The notes under the pieces were generated by a model that worked only from the letters and a program-made list of their open reading frames with translations, was not told the origin of the DNA and ran no database searches. A stretch of 64,000 bases of DNA from assembly GCF_000718775.1 (NCBI RefSeq), contig NZ_JOCB01000027.1:1-64000 (forward strand), read 5' to 3'. The DNA is from Streptomyces sp. NRRL S-31. GTDB lineage: Bacteria; Actinomycetota; Actinomycetes; Streptomycetales; Streptomycetaceae. A program made the position numbers and the translations under genes. Each line of letters begins with the position of its first letter. Within the stretch, counting starts at the first letter, position 1. This document shows positions 28,391 through 37,627 of the stretch, piece by piece.

Positions 28391-29017
28391 ATGAGCGAGA
28401 TCGTCGAGACGGACGCCGGCGCGGCCCGCGTCACCTGGCACGAGGCGAGGAAGGCCCGGCTGGTGCTGGCCGTCGGCCATGGCGCCGGCGGCGGCATCGA
28501 GGCGCGCGACCTGCGGGCGCTCGCCGAGACGCTCCCGGAGTACGGCGTGACCGTCGCCCTCGTCGAACAGCCCTGGCGGGTCGCCGGCAAGAAGGTCGCG
28601 CCCGCGCCGAAGACCCTGGACGCCGGCTGGCGCGGGGTGTGGCCCGCGCTCACCCGGCCCGGGCTGCCGGTGATCTCCGGCGGCCGCAGCGCCGGGGCGC
28701 GGGTCGCCTGCCGTACGGCGGCCGAGCTGGGCGCGCACGCCGTGCTCGCCCTGAGCTTCCCGCTGCATCCGCCGGGCAGGCCGGAGAAGTCCCGCGCCGG
28801 GGAGCTGCTGGGTGCCGGGGTGCCCACCCTGGTCGTCCAGGGCGGCAACGACCCCTTCGGAAAGCCGGAGGAGTTCCCGGAGGGCGCTTTCCGGCTGGTC
28901 GCGGTGGCGTCCGGCGATCACGGCTTCGCCGTGCCCAAGCGTGCGGAGACCACCCAGGAAGAGGCGCTGGAGACCGTCACCGGCGCGGTACGGGAGTGGA
29001 CCGCGTCACTCGGGTGA
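28391..29017 (+). CDS. Alpha/beta-hydrolase (dienelactone-hydrolase-like, KANL3/Tex30 type)
   Basis: A 208-residue compact hydrolase. The nucleophile elbow GGRSAGA gives the Ser, the Asp is in QGGNDPFG and the His in SGDHGFAV; GHGAGGG near residue 30 forms the oxyanion region. No signal peptide. It is one base downstream of the SRAP gene and so co-transcribed, which hints at a link to DNA or stress responses but does not define a substrate. Confidence 0.87.
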   Translation: MSEIVETDAGAARVTWHEARKARLVLAVGHGAGGGIEARDLRALAETLPEYGVTVALVEQPWRVAGKKVAPAPKTLDAGWRGVWPALTRPGLPVISGGRSAGARVACRTAAELGAHAVLALSFPLHPPGRPEKSRAGELLGAGVPTLVVQGGNDPFGKPEEFPEGAFRLVAVASGDHGFAVPKRAETTQEEALETVTGAVREWTASLG

Positions 29018-29021
29018 CGCG

Positions 29022-29047
29022 GGAATGTTGTGCGGCGGCCCGCTGTT
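29022..29047 (+). promoter_or_regulatory. SigR-type promoter (sigRp2)
   Basis: GGAAT (29022-29026), an 18-base spacer and GTT (29045-29047) exactly match the SigR consensus GGAAT-N18-GTT. Transcription would begin near 29053-29056, ahead of the long sigR start, so it would be the thiol-oxidation-inducible autoregulatory promoter. Confidence 0.9.
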
Positions 29048-29108
29048 GATCCGGACGGAAGTGCTGAACGCCTTGGCACCGATGTCGTAAGGAGAGGAAG
29101 TCCGCCGC

Positions 29109-29969
29109 ATGGGTTCGACCATCAGCCCGAGCCGCAGCAGCCGTGCAGACTTGCACTGGACGGTGCTGCACGCGGCCAGGACCGCCCCCATTCGAGGAGC
29201 GGCGGGCGCGGGTGGTGTTCTATCCTCCGAAACGAGTAGGACCGGTTTCGGTCCTGCCCGGAATCTTGAGGAGGTGGGTCCGGTCACTGGGACCGACGCA
29301 GGGACCGACAACGGCCAGGCGGAGCTGCCCGAGGGTCAGAGCGCCGGCGCGCACGCGTCCGACGAGTCGAGCACGGAGCGCAGCACGCGCTTCGAGCGGG
29401 ACGCGCTCGAGTTCCTCGACCAGATGTACTCGGCCGCGCTGCGCATGACGCGCAACCCGGCCGACGCCGAAGACCTGGTGCAGGAGACGTACGCCAAGGC
29501 GTACGCGTCCTTCCACCAGTTCCGCGAGGGCACCAACCTCAAGGCGTGGCTGTACCGGATCCTGACCAACACCTTCATCAACTCGTACCGCAAGAAGCAG
29601 CGCGAACCCCAGCGCAGCGCGGCCGAGGAGATCGAGGACTGGCAGCTGGCGCGCGCCGAGTCGCACATGTCGACGGGTCTGCGCTCCGCCGAGTCGCAGG
29701 CGCTCGACCACCTGCCCGACTCGGACGTGAAGGAAGCCTTGCAGGCGATCCCCGAGGAGTTCCGCATCGCCGTCTATCTCGCGGACGTCGAGGGCTTTGC
29801 CTACAAGGAGATCGCGGACATCATGGGGACACCCATCGGTACGGTGATGTCCCGGCTGCACCGGGGCCGTCGTCAGCTGCGCGGAATGCTGGAGGACTAC
29901 GCCCGTGAGCGCGGGCTGGTCCCGGCGGGCGCCGGAGAGTCGAACGAAGCGAAAGGTTCGGGCTCATGA
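29109..29969 (+). CDS. sigR: Thiol-oxidative-stress ECF sigma factor SigR (long and short forms)
   Basis: ECF sigma factor with region 2 ([19 protein letters not shown], then [14 protein letters not shown]) and region 4 ([14 protein letters not shown], then [20 protein letters not shown]). ATG 29109 gives a 286-residue form; GTG 29274, preceded by GAGGAG, gives the standard 231-residue form. The 55-codon difference equals that described for the unstable SigR' isoform of S. coelicolor, made from the inducible promoter. A possible -10 (TATCCT, 29221) between the two starts could drive the short form. SigR controls thioredoxin, mycothiol and proteolysis genes. rsrA overlaps by ATGA. Confidence 0.96.
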   Translation: MGSTISPSRSSRADLHWTVLHAARTAPIRGAAGAGGVLSSETSRTGFGPARNLEEVGPVTGTDAGTDNGQAELPEGQSAGAHASDESSTERSTRFERDALEFLDQMYSAALRMTRNPADAEDLVQETYAKAYASFHQFREGTNLKAWLYRILTNTFINSYRKKQREPQRSAAEEIEDWQLARAESHMSTGLRSAESQALDHLPDSDVKEALQAIPEEFRIAVYLADVEGFAYKEIADIMGTPIGTVMSRLHRGRRQLRGMLEDYARERGLVPAGAGESNEAKGSGS

Positions 29970-30277
29970 GCTGCGGAGAGCCGCACGACACGGACTGCGG
30001 TGAGGTCCTCGACCACCTGTACGAGTTCCTCGACAGCGAGATGCCGGACGTCGACCGCGACAAGTTCCAGCACCACTTCGAGGAATGCTCGCCGTGCCTG
30101 GAGAAGTACGGCTTGGAGCAGGCCGTGAAGAAGCTGGTCAAGCGGTGCTGCGGACATGACGACGTGCCCGCCGACCTGCGGGCCAAGGTCATGGGCCGGA
30201 TCGATCTGATCCGCTCCGGCCAGACCGTGCCGGAGCACGACATGGCCAGGGCCCCGAAGGCGCCCCAGGAGTCCTGA
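29966..30277 (+). CDS. rsrA: Redox-sensing zinc anti-sigma factor RsrA
   Basis: A 103-residue ZAS-family anti-sigma factor that holds SigR inactive in reducing conditions and releases it when disulfides form. The zinc motif HHFEECSPC supplies His37, Cys41 and Cys44, and Cys11 is also conserved; together these are the known redox-zinc ligands. Cys3, Cys61 and Cys62 are extra. Start overlaps the sigR stop (ATGA), giving stoichiometric coupled synthesis. Confidence 0.96.
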   Translation: MSCGEPHDTDCGEVLDHLYEFLDSEMPDVDRDKFQHHFEECSPCLEKYGLEQAVKKLVKRCCGHDDVPADLRAKVMGRIDLIRSGQTVPEHDMARAPKAPQES

Positions 30278-30388
30278 CACGCCGGGTCCAATCACCCGAA
30301 CGTGCTAATCCTCAGGTCATAGACCCCGAACCGGCCGATCCCCGTCCTAGGCTCCGAGCCCGGACAGGCACGGTCGGGGAGGGGCGCG

Positions 30389-31696
30389 ATGGACGCGGTA
30401 CCGGCGAGGGCACGCGGCTATGTGGCCGCTGTGGCAGCCCTGTCGGCCGCCCTCTGCCTGCCACCCCTGCCGGCCACTCCCGCCGCCTGGGCGGCGCCGG
30501 TCCTGCTGGCCGTGCTCTACGCGGCCGGTGAGCACGCCGTGCACCGCCGCTTCGGCGGCACCTTCTACCCCGTGCTCCTCGCCGGCGCGTTCCTGCTGCC
30601 CCCGTCGGCCGCCGCGCTCGTCGCGGTGCCCGCCGGACTGCTCTCCCCGGTCGACCACCGGCCCGCCCTGACCCGGCGCGTGTGGCGAGCCGCGCGGCCC
30701 GCGCTCGCCGTGTGGGCCGCCGCCCGGGTGCACGGGGCGTTCGGCGGCCGGGACGCCGTCGCCGCCTCCGACTTCCCCTACGCCCTGCTGCCCGCCGGCG
30801 CGGCCGTCCTCGCCTTCTGCCTGGTCCTCACCGTGCTCGACGGAGGGCTGCGCGCGGCGGCCGGACCCGCGCCGCCGCGGCGGTCCTGGCACGGACCGCT
30901 GGCCCGCTCCCTCGCCCCCGTCGCGACGCACGGACTCGCCGGCCTGATGATGGCCGTGCTCTGGCGCAGCCCCTACGGACCCGTGTCCGCGCTGCTCGTG
31001 CTGCTGCCGATGTACGTCTCCTGGTGGGTGTTCGCCCAGTACCACCGCGAGCGCGCCGCCCACCAGGCCACCATCCGCGCCCTCGTGCAGGCCGTCGACA
31101 TCAAGGACGGCTACACCCGCGGCCACAGCGAACGCGTCGGACAGGCATCCGTGCTGATCGCCCGCGAACTCGGCATGGACGACGACCGCGTCGAGGTGCT
31201 GCGCTTCGCCGGCATCCTGCACGACGTCGGCAAGCTGGGCGTCCCCACCCGGCTGCTGCGCAAGGACGGTCCGCTCACCCCGGAGGAACGGCGGATCATC
31301 GAACTGCACCCGGAGTACGGCCACGAGATGGTCCGCGGGATCTCCTTCCTCGGCGAGGCCCGCAAGGCCATCCTCCACCACCACGAGCGCCTCGACGGCA
31401 GCGGCTACCCCTACGGCCTGGCCGGCGACGGGATCCCCGAGTGCGCCCGGATCGTCGCCGTCGCCGACGCCTTCGACGCCATGACCTCCACCCGCTCCTA
31501 CAGTCGGGCCCGCCCGGTCGCGGCGGCCGTCGCCGAGCTGGAGCGGTGCGCCGGGGCGCACTTCGACCCCCGCATGGTCGGCGCGCTCGTCCGCGCCCTG
31601 CGCCGCACCGGCTGGCACCCGGCGGTCACCGCCGACGAACCGGCCCACCGCACCCCGCCCGCGCCCCGGAACCCGCACACCGGGGCGCACCGATGA
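30389..31696 (+). CDS. HD-GYP domain membrane protein
   Basis: A 435-residue protein: six or so transmembrane helices to about residue 225, then a cytoplasmic HD-GYP domain. The metal-dependent phosphodiesterase residues are intact, with His278-Asp279 in GILHDVGKLG and Gly339-Tyr340-Pro341 in LDGSGYPYGL, plus HHHERLDG. HD-GYP proteins usually hydrolyse cyclic-di-GMP. GGGGAGGGG lies before ATG 30389. Its stop overlaps the next start (ATGA), and the next gene is a degenerate relative, so the two probably act together. Confidence 0.9.
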   Translation: MDAVPARARGYVAAVAALSAALCLPPLPATPAAWAAPVLLAVLYAAGEHAVHRRFGGTFYPVLLAGAFLLPPSAAALVAVPAGLLSPVDHRPALTRRVWRAARPALAVWAAARVHGAFGGRDAVAASDFPYALLPAGAAVLAFCLVLTVLDGGLRAAAGPAPPRRSWHGPLARSLAPVATHGLAGLMMAVLWRSPYGPVSALLVLLPMYVSWWVFAQYHRERAAHQATIRALVQAVDIKDGYTRGHSERVGQASVLIARELGMDDDRVEVLRFAGILHDVGKLGVPTRLLRKDGPLTPEERRIIELHPEYGHEMVRGISFLGEARKAILHHHERLDGSGYPYGLAGDGIPECARIVAVADAFDAMTSTRSYSRARPVAAAVAELERCAGAHFDPRMVGALVRALRRTGWHPAVTADEPAHRTPPAPRNPHTGAHR

Positions 31697-32973
31697 CCGT
31701 CCTGCGGCTCATCCACGGCACCGCCGCCCTCGTCGCGGCCGGCTCGCTCGCCCTCACCCTGGGGACCGGTCTGGCCGACCGGGGCGACGCGCTCGCCTTC
31801 GGCGTGCTCATAGCCGTCGGCGAGCTGGCCCGGTGGAACGACGCCCAGGCACGCCAGGCCGCGCCCCTCGGCGCCGCCGGCTCCCTGTCGTACGCCCTGC
31901 TGGGCGCCGACGACGGGCGGCCCAGCCAGCACGACGCCGCCCAGGTGGTCACCGTCGTCCTCGTCGCCGCGCTGCTCGGCGCCGTCCCGCACATCTGGTC
32001 CGGCCGCGGCGCCACCGGCGACCACCTGGCCCGCCGCGTCCTCACCGTCGGCTTCGCCGCCGTCTGCTTCCAACCCCTCTACAACGCGGGCGTCTTCGCC
32101 TCCTGGAGCGGCCCCGCCTACGCCCTGCTGCTGCTCACCCTGCTCGCCCTCACCTGTCTGTGCGGCGCCGTGCTGGCCGCCGCGCTGGCCCACTGCCGCA
32201 CCGGCTGGCCGTTCGGCCCGCTGCTGCGGGAGGAGCTGCGCGGGCTGCTCGGCATCGGCTCCGCCGTCGTCGCGACCGGCGCGGTGATGGCGCTCGCGGT
32301 CGCCGTCGTCGGCCTGTGGGCGCTGCCCGTGTTCTGCCTGCCCCTGCTGCTCGTCCAGCTGTCCCTGCACCGTTACGCCGCCGTCCGCGCCACCTACCGG
32401 CAGACCATCGCCTCCCTGGCCCGCGCCACCGAGATCGCCGGCTGCACCCCCGCCGGGCACGCCCGGCGCGTCGCCGCGCTCAGCGTCGCCGTCGGCCGGG
32501 ACCTCGGGCTGACCCGCCCGGAGCTGACCGTCCTGGAGTACGCGGCGCTGATGCACGACATCGGACAGCTCAGCCTGGTCGACCCGGTCCCGGCCGGGGC
32601 CACCGCCGGCCTGCCCGCCGCGGAGCAGCGGCGCATCGCCCTGCTCGGCGGGGCCGTCGTCCGGCAGACCGGCGTCGACCCGGCCGTCGCCGTCGTCGTG
32701 GAGCGGCAGGCCGAGAGCTGCCCCGGGCAGCCGGTCGCCGCCCGGATCGTCCGGGCCGTCAACGCCTACGAGGAGAAGAGCCGGGAGGCCGGCCCCGAGG
32801 GCCCGCTGCGGGCGCTGGAGGAGCTGCGGCTCGGCACCGCCGGCGACTACGCTCCCGAGGTCGTGGAGTCGCTCGGCCGGGTACTGGCCCAGGCCCAGGG
32901 CGCGCGGGGGCGGATGCCGGTGAGACGAACGGGACTGTCTGACCCGGCGCCCGGCTGGGTAACCCATGGGTAA
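31693..32973 (+). CDS. HD-domain membrane protein with degenerate active site
   Basis: A 426-residue membrane protein with the same layout as its upstream neighbour: several N-terminal helices and a C-terminal HD domain. The catalytic HDxGK is HDIGQ (His288, Asp289, Gln292) and no GYP motif follows; the HHHERLDGSGYP region is replaced by VVVERQAESCPGQP. It is therefore probably not a phosphodiesterase and may regulate or scaffold the intact HD-GYP protein with which it is coupled by ATGA. Confidence 0.84.
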   Translation: MTVLRLIHGTAALVAAGSLALTLGTGLADRGDALAFGVLIAVGELARWNDAQARQAAPLGAAGSLSYALLGADDGRPSQHDAAQVVTVVLVAALLGAVPHIWSGRGATGDHLARRVLTVGFAAVCFQPLYNAGVFASWSGPAYALLLLTLLALTCLCGAVLAAALAHCRTGWPFGPLLREELRGLLGIGSAVVATGAVMALAVAVVGLWALPVFCLPLLLVQLSLHRYAAVRATYRQTIASLARATEIAGCTPAGHARRVAALSVAVGRDLGLTRPELTVLEYAALMHDIGQLSLVDPVPAGATAGLPAAEQRRIALLGGAVVRQTGVDPAVAVVVERQAESCPGQPVAARIVRAVNAYEEKSREAGPEGPLRALEELRLGTAGDYAPEVVESLGRVLAQAQGARGRMPVRRTGLSDPAPGWVTHG

Positions 32974-33073
32974 TGAGCGCCTTTCCCGCCGTACGTGGTT
33001 GGATGCGAGGGAGAGGGTGTCCGGGGGCACAAGCCAGCCCACTGTGCGGAAATGGAACTGGCAGGCGGGAATC

Positions 33074-34054
33074 GTGAGGATCTTCGGCAAGGGACGGCAC
33101 CGGCCCTCCGCCTCCTGGCGGCAGGCCACGGACCGCGCGTTCACACTCATCGGCGACGGCCGGTACGAGGACGCGGGCGAGCTGCTGACACGCGCCGCCG
33201 ACCTGGAACCCTGGCTGTCGGAGTCCTGGTTCAACCTCGCCCTGCTGCACAAGTTCCGGCACGACTGGGAGCAGGCCCGCGCGGCCGGACTGCGCGCGGT
33301 CGCCCTGCTCGACCGGGAGACCGGGGCACCGGACTGGTGGAACGTCGGCATCGCCGCGACCGCCCTCCAGGACTGGCCGCTGGCCCGCCGCGCCTGGCAG
33401 GCGTACGGACTGAAGGTGCCCGGGGGTGCCGCGGCCGCCGCGGAGCCGCTCGGCATGGAGCTGGGCAGCGCGGCCGTACGGCTCTCTCCCGAGGGCGAGG
33501 CCGAGGTCGTCTGGGGCCGCCGGCTGGACCCGGCCCGGCTGGAGGTCCTCTCCATCCCGCTTCCCTCGTCCGGGCGACGCTGGGGCGAGGTCGTGCTGCA
33601 CGACGGCGTCCCGCACGGCGAGCGCACCACGTCCACCGGGCACTCCTTCCCGGTCTTCGACGAGATCGAGCTGTGGGCGCCGTCCCCCGTCCCGACCTGG
33701 GTGGTCCTGCTGGAGGCGGCCACGGAGGCCGACCGGGACGCGCTGGAGCAACTGGCCGCCGACGCGGGGTTCGCCGCGGAGGACTGGTCGTCGTCGGTGC
33801 GGCTGCTGTGCCGGATGTGCTCGGAGTCACGGATGCCGTCCGACGAGGGCGAGGGCGTGCACCTCGACCCGCACGACCACAGCGAGCCGGGGCACCCCGG
33901 GCCGCTGGGCCACCGGACGGACGGGCAACTGTGGGTGCCGGAGCGGGAGTGCGGTGTCGCGGCTCCGGCCTCGCTGGTCCGGGGGCTGCTGGACGGGTGG
34001 GTCGCGGACAGTCCCGACTCCCGGGACTGGCGGGATCTGGAAGAGGTTTGCTGA
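33074..34054 (+). CDS. TPR-containing protein, function unknown
   Basis: A 326-residue soluble protein starting at GTG 33074 (VRIFGKGRHRPS). Residues 20 to 115 hold two to three TPR-like helices (YEDAGELLTRAADLEPWLSE, WNVGIAATALQDWPLARRA). The rest is a conserved alpha/beta region with His and Cys residues (LLCRMCSESRMP, HLDPHDHSEPGHPGPLGH) that might bind metal. It lies between the HD genes and peptide deformylase in the same direction. I do not recognise a named family. Confidence 0.8.
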   Translation: MRIFGKGRHRPSASWRQATDRAFTLIGDGRYEDAGELLTRAADLEPWLSESWFNLALLHKFRHDWEQARAAGLRAVALLDRETGAPDWWNVGIAATALQDWPLARRAWQAYGLKVPGGAAAAAEPLGMELGSAAVRLSPEGEAEVVWGRRLDPARLEVLSIPLPSSGRRWGEVVLHDGVPHGERTTSTGHSFPVFDEIELWAPSPVPTWVVLLEAATEADRDALEQLAADAGFAAEDWSSSVRLLCRMCSESRMPSDEGEGVHLDPHDHSEPGHPGPLGHRTDGQLWVPERECGVAAPASLVRGLLDGWVADSPDSRDWRDLEEVC

Positions 34055-34127
34055 GCCGCCGGTGAGCGGTCACCTTTAGGCTGTACTCGCAGAATTTTCC
34101 AGGCTTGCAGGAAGGCGTACGTCGGTC

Positions 34128-34778
34128 ATGGCGCAGCAGGACACCGATCAGCAGCACGCGGGCGTGCTCCCCGTCGACGACGAGGGCTATGTCGTCGACA
34201 CGGAGGACTGCGAGGAGCGCGAGACCGCCTGGCGCGAGCGCGGCACCTCGCGGCCGATCACGGTCGTCGGCAACCCGGTGCTGCACAAGGAGTGCAAGGA
34301 CGTCACCGAGTTCGGCGCGGAGCTGGAGCAGCTGGTCGCCGACATGTTCGCCAGCCAGCGGACCGCCGAGGGCGTGGGCCTGGCCGCCAACCAGATCGGT
34401 GTCGACCTGAAGGTCTTCGTCTACGACTGCCCGGACGACGAGGGCGTCCGGCACGTCGGCGTGGTCTGCAACCCGAAGCTGGTCGAGCTGCCCGCCGACC
34501 AGCGCCGGCTGGACGACAGCAACGAGGGCTGCCTGTCCGTGCCCACGGCCTACGCCCCGCTCCCGCGTCCGGACTACGCCGAGGTGACCGGCCAGGACGA
34601 GAAGGGCAACCCGATCAAGGTCCGGGGCACCGGTTACTTCGCGCGGTGTTTGCAGCACGAGACCGACCACCTCTACGGCTACCTCTACATCGACCGGCTG
34701 TCGAAGCGGGACCGCAAGGACGCGCTGCGGCAGATGGCCGAGAACGAGCCTCGCTACCCCGTGGTCGCCAACGGCTGA
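34128..34778 (+). CDS. def: Peptide deformylase
   Basis: A 216-residue peptide deformylase removing the N-formyl group from nascent proteins. All three family motifs are intact: [10 protein letters not shown] (82-91), EGCLSVP (133-139) and QHETDHL (His177 and His181 bind the metal with Cys135). The N-terminal 40 residues are an acidic extension. In S. coelicolor a def gene belongs to the SigR regulon, but no exact SigR promoter is visible here; TAGGCT near 34077 looks like a vegetative -10. Confidence 0.95.
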   Translation: MAQQDTDQQHAGVLPVDDEGYVVDTEDCEERETAWRERGTSRPITVVGNPVLHKECKDVTEFGAELEQLVADMFASQRTAEGVGLAANQIGVDLKVFVYDCPDDEGVRHVGVVCNPKLVELPADQRRLDDSNEGCLSVPTAYAPLPRPDYAEVTGQDEKGNPIKVRGTGYFARCLQHETDHLYGYLYIDRLSKRDRKDALRQMAENEPRYPVVANG

Positions 34779-34796
34779 CCAGCACGCGTCACCCTG

Positions 34797-34832
34797 GGGC
34801 GCCCGGCCGGGATCCTTCCCGGCCGGGCGCCC
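34797..34832 (+). terminator. Terminator after def
   Basis: A perfect 15-bp stem (GGGCGCCCGGCCGGG with its complement) with loop ATCCTT. Apart from this hairpin, the 288-base gap to the terpene synthase shows nothing recognisable. Confidence 0.88.
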
Positions 34833-35066
34833 TCGTGCTGTCGCGGTCCGTTCGTTCGCGCGCCGGGCAACCGGTCGTGTGTACGTCTGGTCATCCCTAA
34901 TCAGTCACCTGAGGGGGGCATCTCGGCATGTTGGGTAGTCAGTGCGGCAAATCCGTTCCCACGGCGGTCAGTTGTGGTGCTGAATGGAAGAGCGGGGATA
35001 CGAAACGGCGCACGCCCGGCGCAGCGGGAGGGGCGTGTGCTCCTGGCGGCTGAGAGGGGTTTGTTC

Positions 35067-36152
35067 GTGCAAGCTTTCCCATACAGCACCACGGCGGCAT
35101 CGACGGCGGTCGTAGTCCCACCCACACTGGCACTCCCGGTGATCGAGTCCGCCTTTCCGCGGCGACTGCATCCGTATTGGCCGAAGCTCCAGGAGAAGAC
35201 ACGGCTCTGGCTGCTGGAAAAACGGCTGATGCCGGCGGACAAGGTGGAGGAATATGCCGATGGCCTGTGCTACACGGATCTCATGGCGGGCTACTACACG
35301 GGAGCCCGGGACGAGGTCCTCCAGGCCATAGCCGACTACAGCGCATGGTTCTTCGTGTGGGACGACCGCCACGACCGGGACATCGTGCACGGCCGGTCGG
35401 ACGCCTGGCGGCGGCTGCGGCACCGGCTGCACGCGGCCCTCGACGCGCCCGGGCGCCACCTGCACCACCCCGACCCGCTGGTCGCCGGCTTCGCGGAGTG
35501 CGTGCTGCGGCTGTACGGCTTCCTGACCCGGAGCTGGAACCGGCGGTTCGCCCGGCACTTCCACGCGGTGATCGAGGCGTACGACCGGGAATTCCGCAAC
35601 CGCACCGAGGGATATGTGCCCGGTGTCGAGGAGTACCTCGCCCTGCGCCGCCTCACCTTCGCGCACTGGATATGGACGGATCTGCTGGAACCCAGTGCCG
35701 GATGTGAACTCCCGGACGCGGTCAGGAAGAATCCCGCTTACCGCCGGGCGGCGCTGCTCAGCCAGGAATTCGCCGCCTGGTACAACGACCTCTGTTCGCT
35801 GCCGAAGGAAATAGCGGGCGACGAGGTGCACAATCTCGGCATCAGTCTGATCAGCCACGCGGGAATGACCCTGGAAGAGGCGGTGGAAGAAGTCAGGCGG
35901 CGCGTCGAGAAATGCGCCACGGACTTCCTCGACGCCGAACAGGAGACCTTGCGGCTGGCCCGGGAGATGGACGACGGAACGGCCCGCGGCGGCGAACTGA
36001 GCACCGCCGTCCGGGTCTGCGTCGGCAATATGCGCGACTGGTTCAGCTCCGTCTACTGGTTCCACCACGAGTCCGGCCGGTACCGGGTCGACACCTGGGA
36101 CGACCGGTCCACACCCCCGTACGTCACGAACGAAGCGGCAGGTGAGAAATGA
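35067..36152 (+). CDS. eizS: Epi-isozizaene synthase (sesquiterpene cyclase)
   Basis: A 361-residue class I terpene cyclase converting farnesyl diphosphate to (+)-epi-isozizaene, precursor of the antibiotic albaflavenone. Choosing GTG 35067 (site GAGAGGGG upstream) gives exactly the length of the S. coelicolor enzyme and the same numbering: metal motif Asp99-DRHD, active-site Phe95/Phe96, and Asn240-DLCSLPKE with Ser244 and Glu248. It ends in [17 protein letters not shown]. Translationally coupled (ATGA) to the P450 gene that oxidises the product. Confidence 0.96.
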   Translation: MQAFPYSTTAASTAVVVPPTLALPVIESAFPRRLHPYWPKLQEKTRLWLLEKRLMPADKVEEYADGLCYTDLMAGYYTGARDEVLQAIADYSAWFFVWDDRHDRDIVHGRSDAWRRLRHRLHAALDAPGRHLHHPDPLVAGFAECVLRLYGFLTRSWNRRFARHFHAVIEAYDREFRNRTEGYVPGVEEYLALRRLTFAHWIWTDLLEPSAGCELPDAVRKNPAYRRAALLSQEFAAWYNDLCSLPKEIAGDEVHNLGISLISHAGMTLEEAVEEVRRRVEKCATDFLDAEQETLRLAREMDDGTARGGELSTAVRVCVGNMRDWFSSVYWFHHESGRYRVDTWDDRSTPPYVTNEAAGEK

Positions 36153-37555
36153 CCGTCGAGTCGGTACGGCCCGAGACCCCCGAGCCCCCCGCGACGCCCG
36201 GGGCCCCCGCGCCCTCGGGGACGGCCGCGCTGCGTGAGCCGCCCCTGGCCGGCGGCGCCTTACCCCTCCTCGGACACGGCCTGAGACTGGTCCGCGACCC
36301 GCTCGCCTTCATGTCCGGGCTGCGCGAGCACGGCGACATCGTGCGCCTGCGGCTCGGCCCCAAGACGGTCTACGCCGTCACCACGCCGGCACTCACCGGA
36401 GCACTGGCCCTGAGCCCCGACTTCCATATCGACGGACCGCTGTGGGAGTCGCTGGAGGGCCTGCTCGGCAAGGAGGGCGTGGCCACCGCCAACGGCCCCC
36501 GGCACCGCCGGCAGCGGCGCACCATCCAGCCCGCGTTCCGGCTCGACGCCATACCCGGCTACGGCCCGGTCATGGAGGAGGAGGCGCACGCGCTGACCGG
36601 CCGCTGGAAACCCGGCGAGACCGTCGACTGCACCTCCGAGTCCTTCCGGGTCGCCGTCCGCATCGCCGCCCGCTGTCTGCTGCGTGGTGACTACATGGAC
36701 GAGCGCGCGGAACGGCTCAGCACCGACCTCGCCATCGTCTTCCGCGGTATGTACCGCAGGATGGTGGTCCCGCTCGGCCCGCTCTACCGGCTGCCGTTTC
36801 CGGCCAACCGGGAATTCAACCGGGCGCTGGCCGATCTGCATCTGCTGGTGGACGAGATCGTCGCCGAGCGGAGGGCGTCCGGTCAAAAGCCGGACGATTT
36901 GCTGACGGCATTGCTGGAGGCGAAGGACGACAATGGGGACCCCATCGGGGAACAGGAGATCCACGACCAGGTCGTCGCGATACTCACCCCCGGCAGCGAA
37001 ACAGTCGCGTCCACGATCATGTGGCTGCTCCAGGTCCTCGCCGAACATCCGGAACACGCCGCGAAGGTACGGACCGAGGTCGAATCCGTGACCGGTGGCC
37101 GGCCGGTCGGATGGGAACACGTCCGCGCGCTCAGGCACACCAACAATGTCGTCGTCGAAGCCATGCGGCTGCGGCCCGCCGTATGGATTCTGACCCGTCG
37201 CGCGGTGACCGACACCGCGCTCGGCGGTTACCGCGTCCCGGCCGGGGCGGACATCGTCTACAGCCCGTACGCGATCCAGCGCGACGGCCGCTCCTACGCC
37301 CGCCACCTCGACTTCGACCCCGACCGCTGGCTCCCCGAGCGCGCCGGGGACGTACCGAAGTACGCCATGAGCCCGTTCAGCGTGGGCAACCGCAAGTGCC
37401 CCAGCGACCACTTCTCCATGACCCAGCTGAGCCTGATCACCGCGGCGGTCTCGGCGAAGTACCGCTTCGAGCGGGCCGGCGGGTCCGACGACACCACCCG
37501 GGTGGGCATCACGCTCCGCCCGCAGAACCTGCTGCTGCGCCCGCTGCCCTGGTAG
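36149..37555 (+). CDS. cyp170A1: Cytochrome P450 CYP170A1-type albaflavenone monooxygenase
   Basis: A 468-residue P450 oxidising epi-isozizaene through albaflavenols to albaflavenone. Haem ligand Cys417 in [11 protein letters not shown], ExxR helix EAMR (337-340), I-helix [14 protein letters not shown]170A1 of S. coelicolor is reported to have a second, farnesene synthase activity; the acidic motif DDNGD is present here at 260-264. The N-terminal 30 residues are Pro-rich, without a membrane anchor. The start overlaps the synthase stop. Confidence 0.95.
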   Translation: MTVESVRPETPEPPATPGAPAPSGTAALREPPLAGGALPLLGHGLRLVRDPLAFMSGLREHGDIVRLRLGPKTVYAVTTPALTGALALSPDFHIDGPLWESLEGLLGKEGVATANGPRHRRQRRTIQPAFRLDAIPGYGPVMEEEAHALTGRWKPGETVDCTSESFRVAVRIAARCLLRGDYMDERAERLSTDLAIVFRGMYRRMVVPLGPLYRLPFPANREFNRALADLHLLVDEIVAERRASGQKPDDLLTALLEAKDDNGDPIGEQEIHDQVVAILTPGSETVASTIMWLLQVLAEHPEHAAKVRTEVESVTGGRPVGWEHVRALRHTNNVVVEAMRLRPAVWILTRRAVTDTALGGYRVPAGADIVYSPYAIQRDGRSYARHLDFDPDRWLPERAGDVPKYAMSPFSVGNRKCPSDHFSMTQLSLITAAVSAKYRFERAGGSDDTTRVGITLRPQNLLLRPLPW

Positions 37556-37575
37556 GTCACCCGGTAGCGGCGGGT

Positions 37576-37614
37576 GCTCGGGCGGTGCCGCGCGGAGGCG
37601 CGGCCCGCCCGAGC
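37576..37614. terminator. Bidirectional terminator between cyp170A1 and nrdB
   Basis: A long stem (GCTCGGGCGG...CCGCGC, one bulge) with loop GGAG fills the 72-base convergent gap. Confidence 0.8.
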
Positions 37615-37627
37615 CGGGCCCCGTCGG

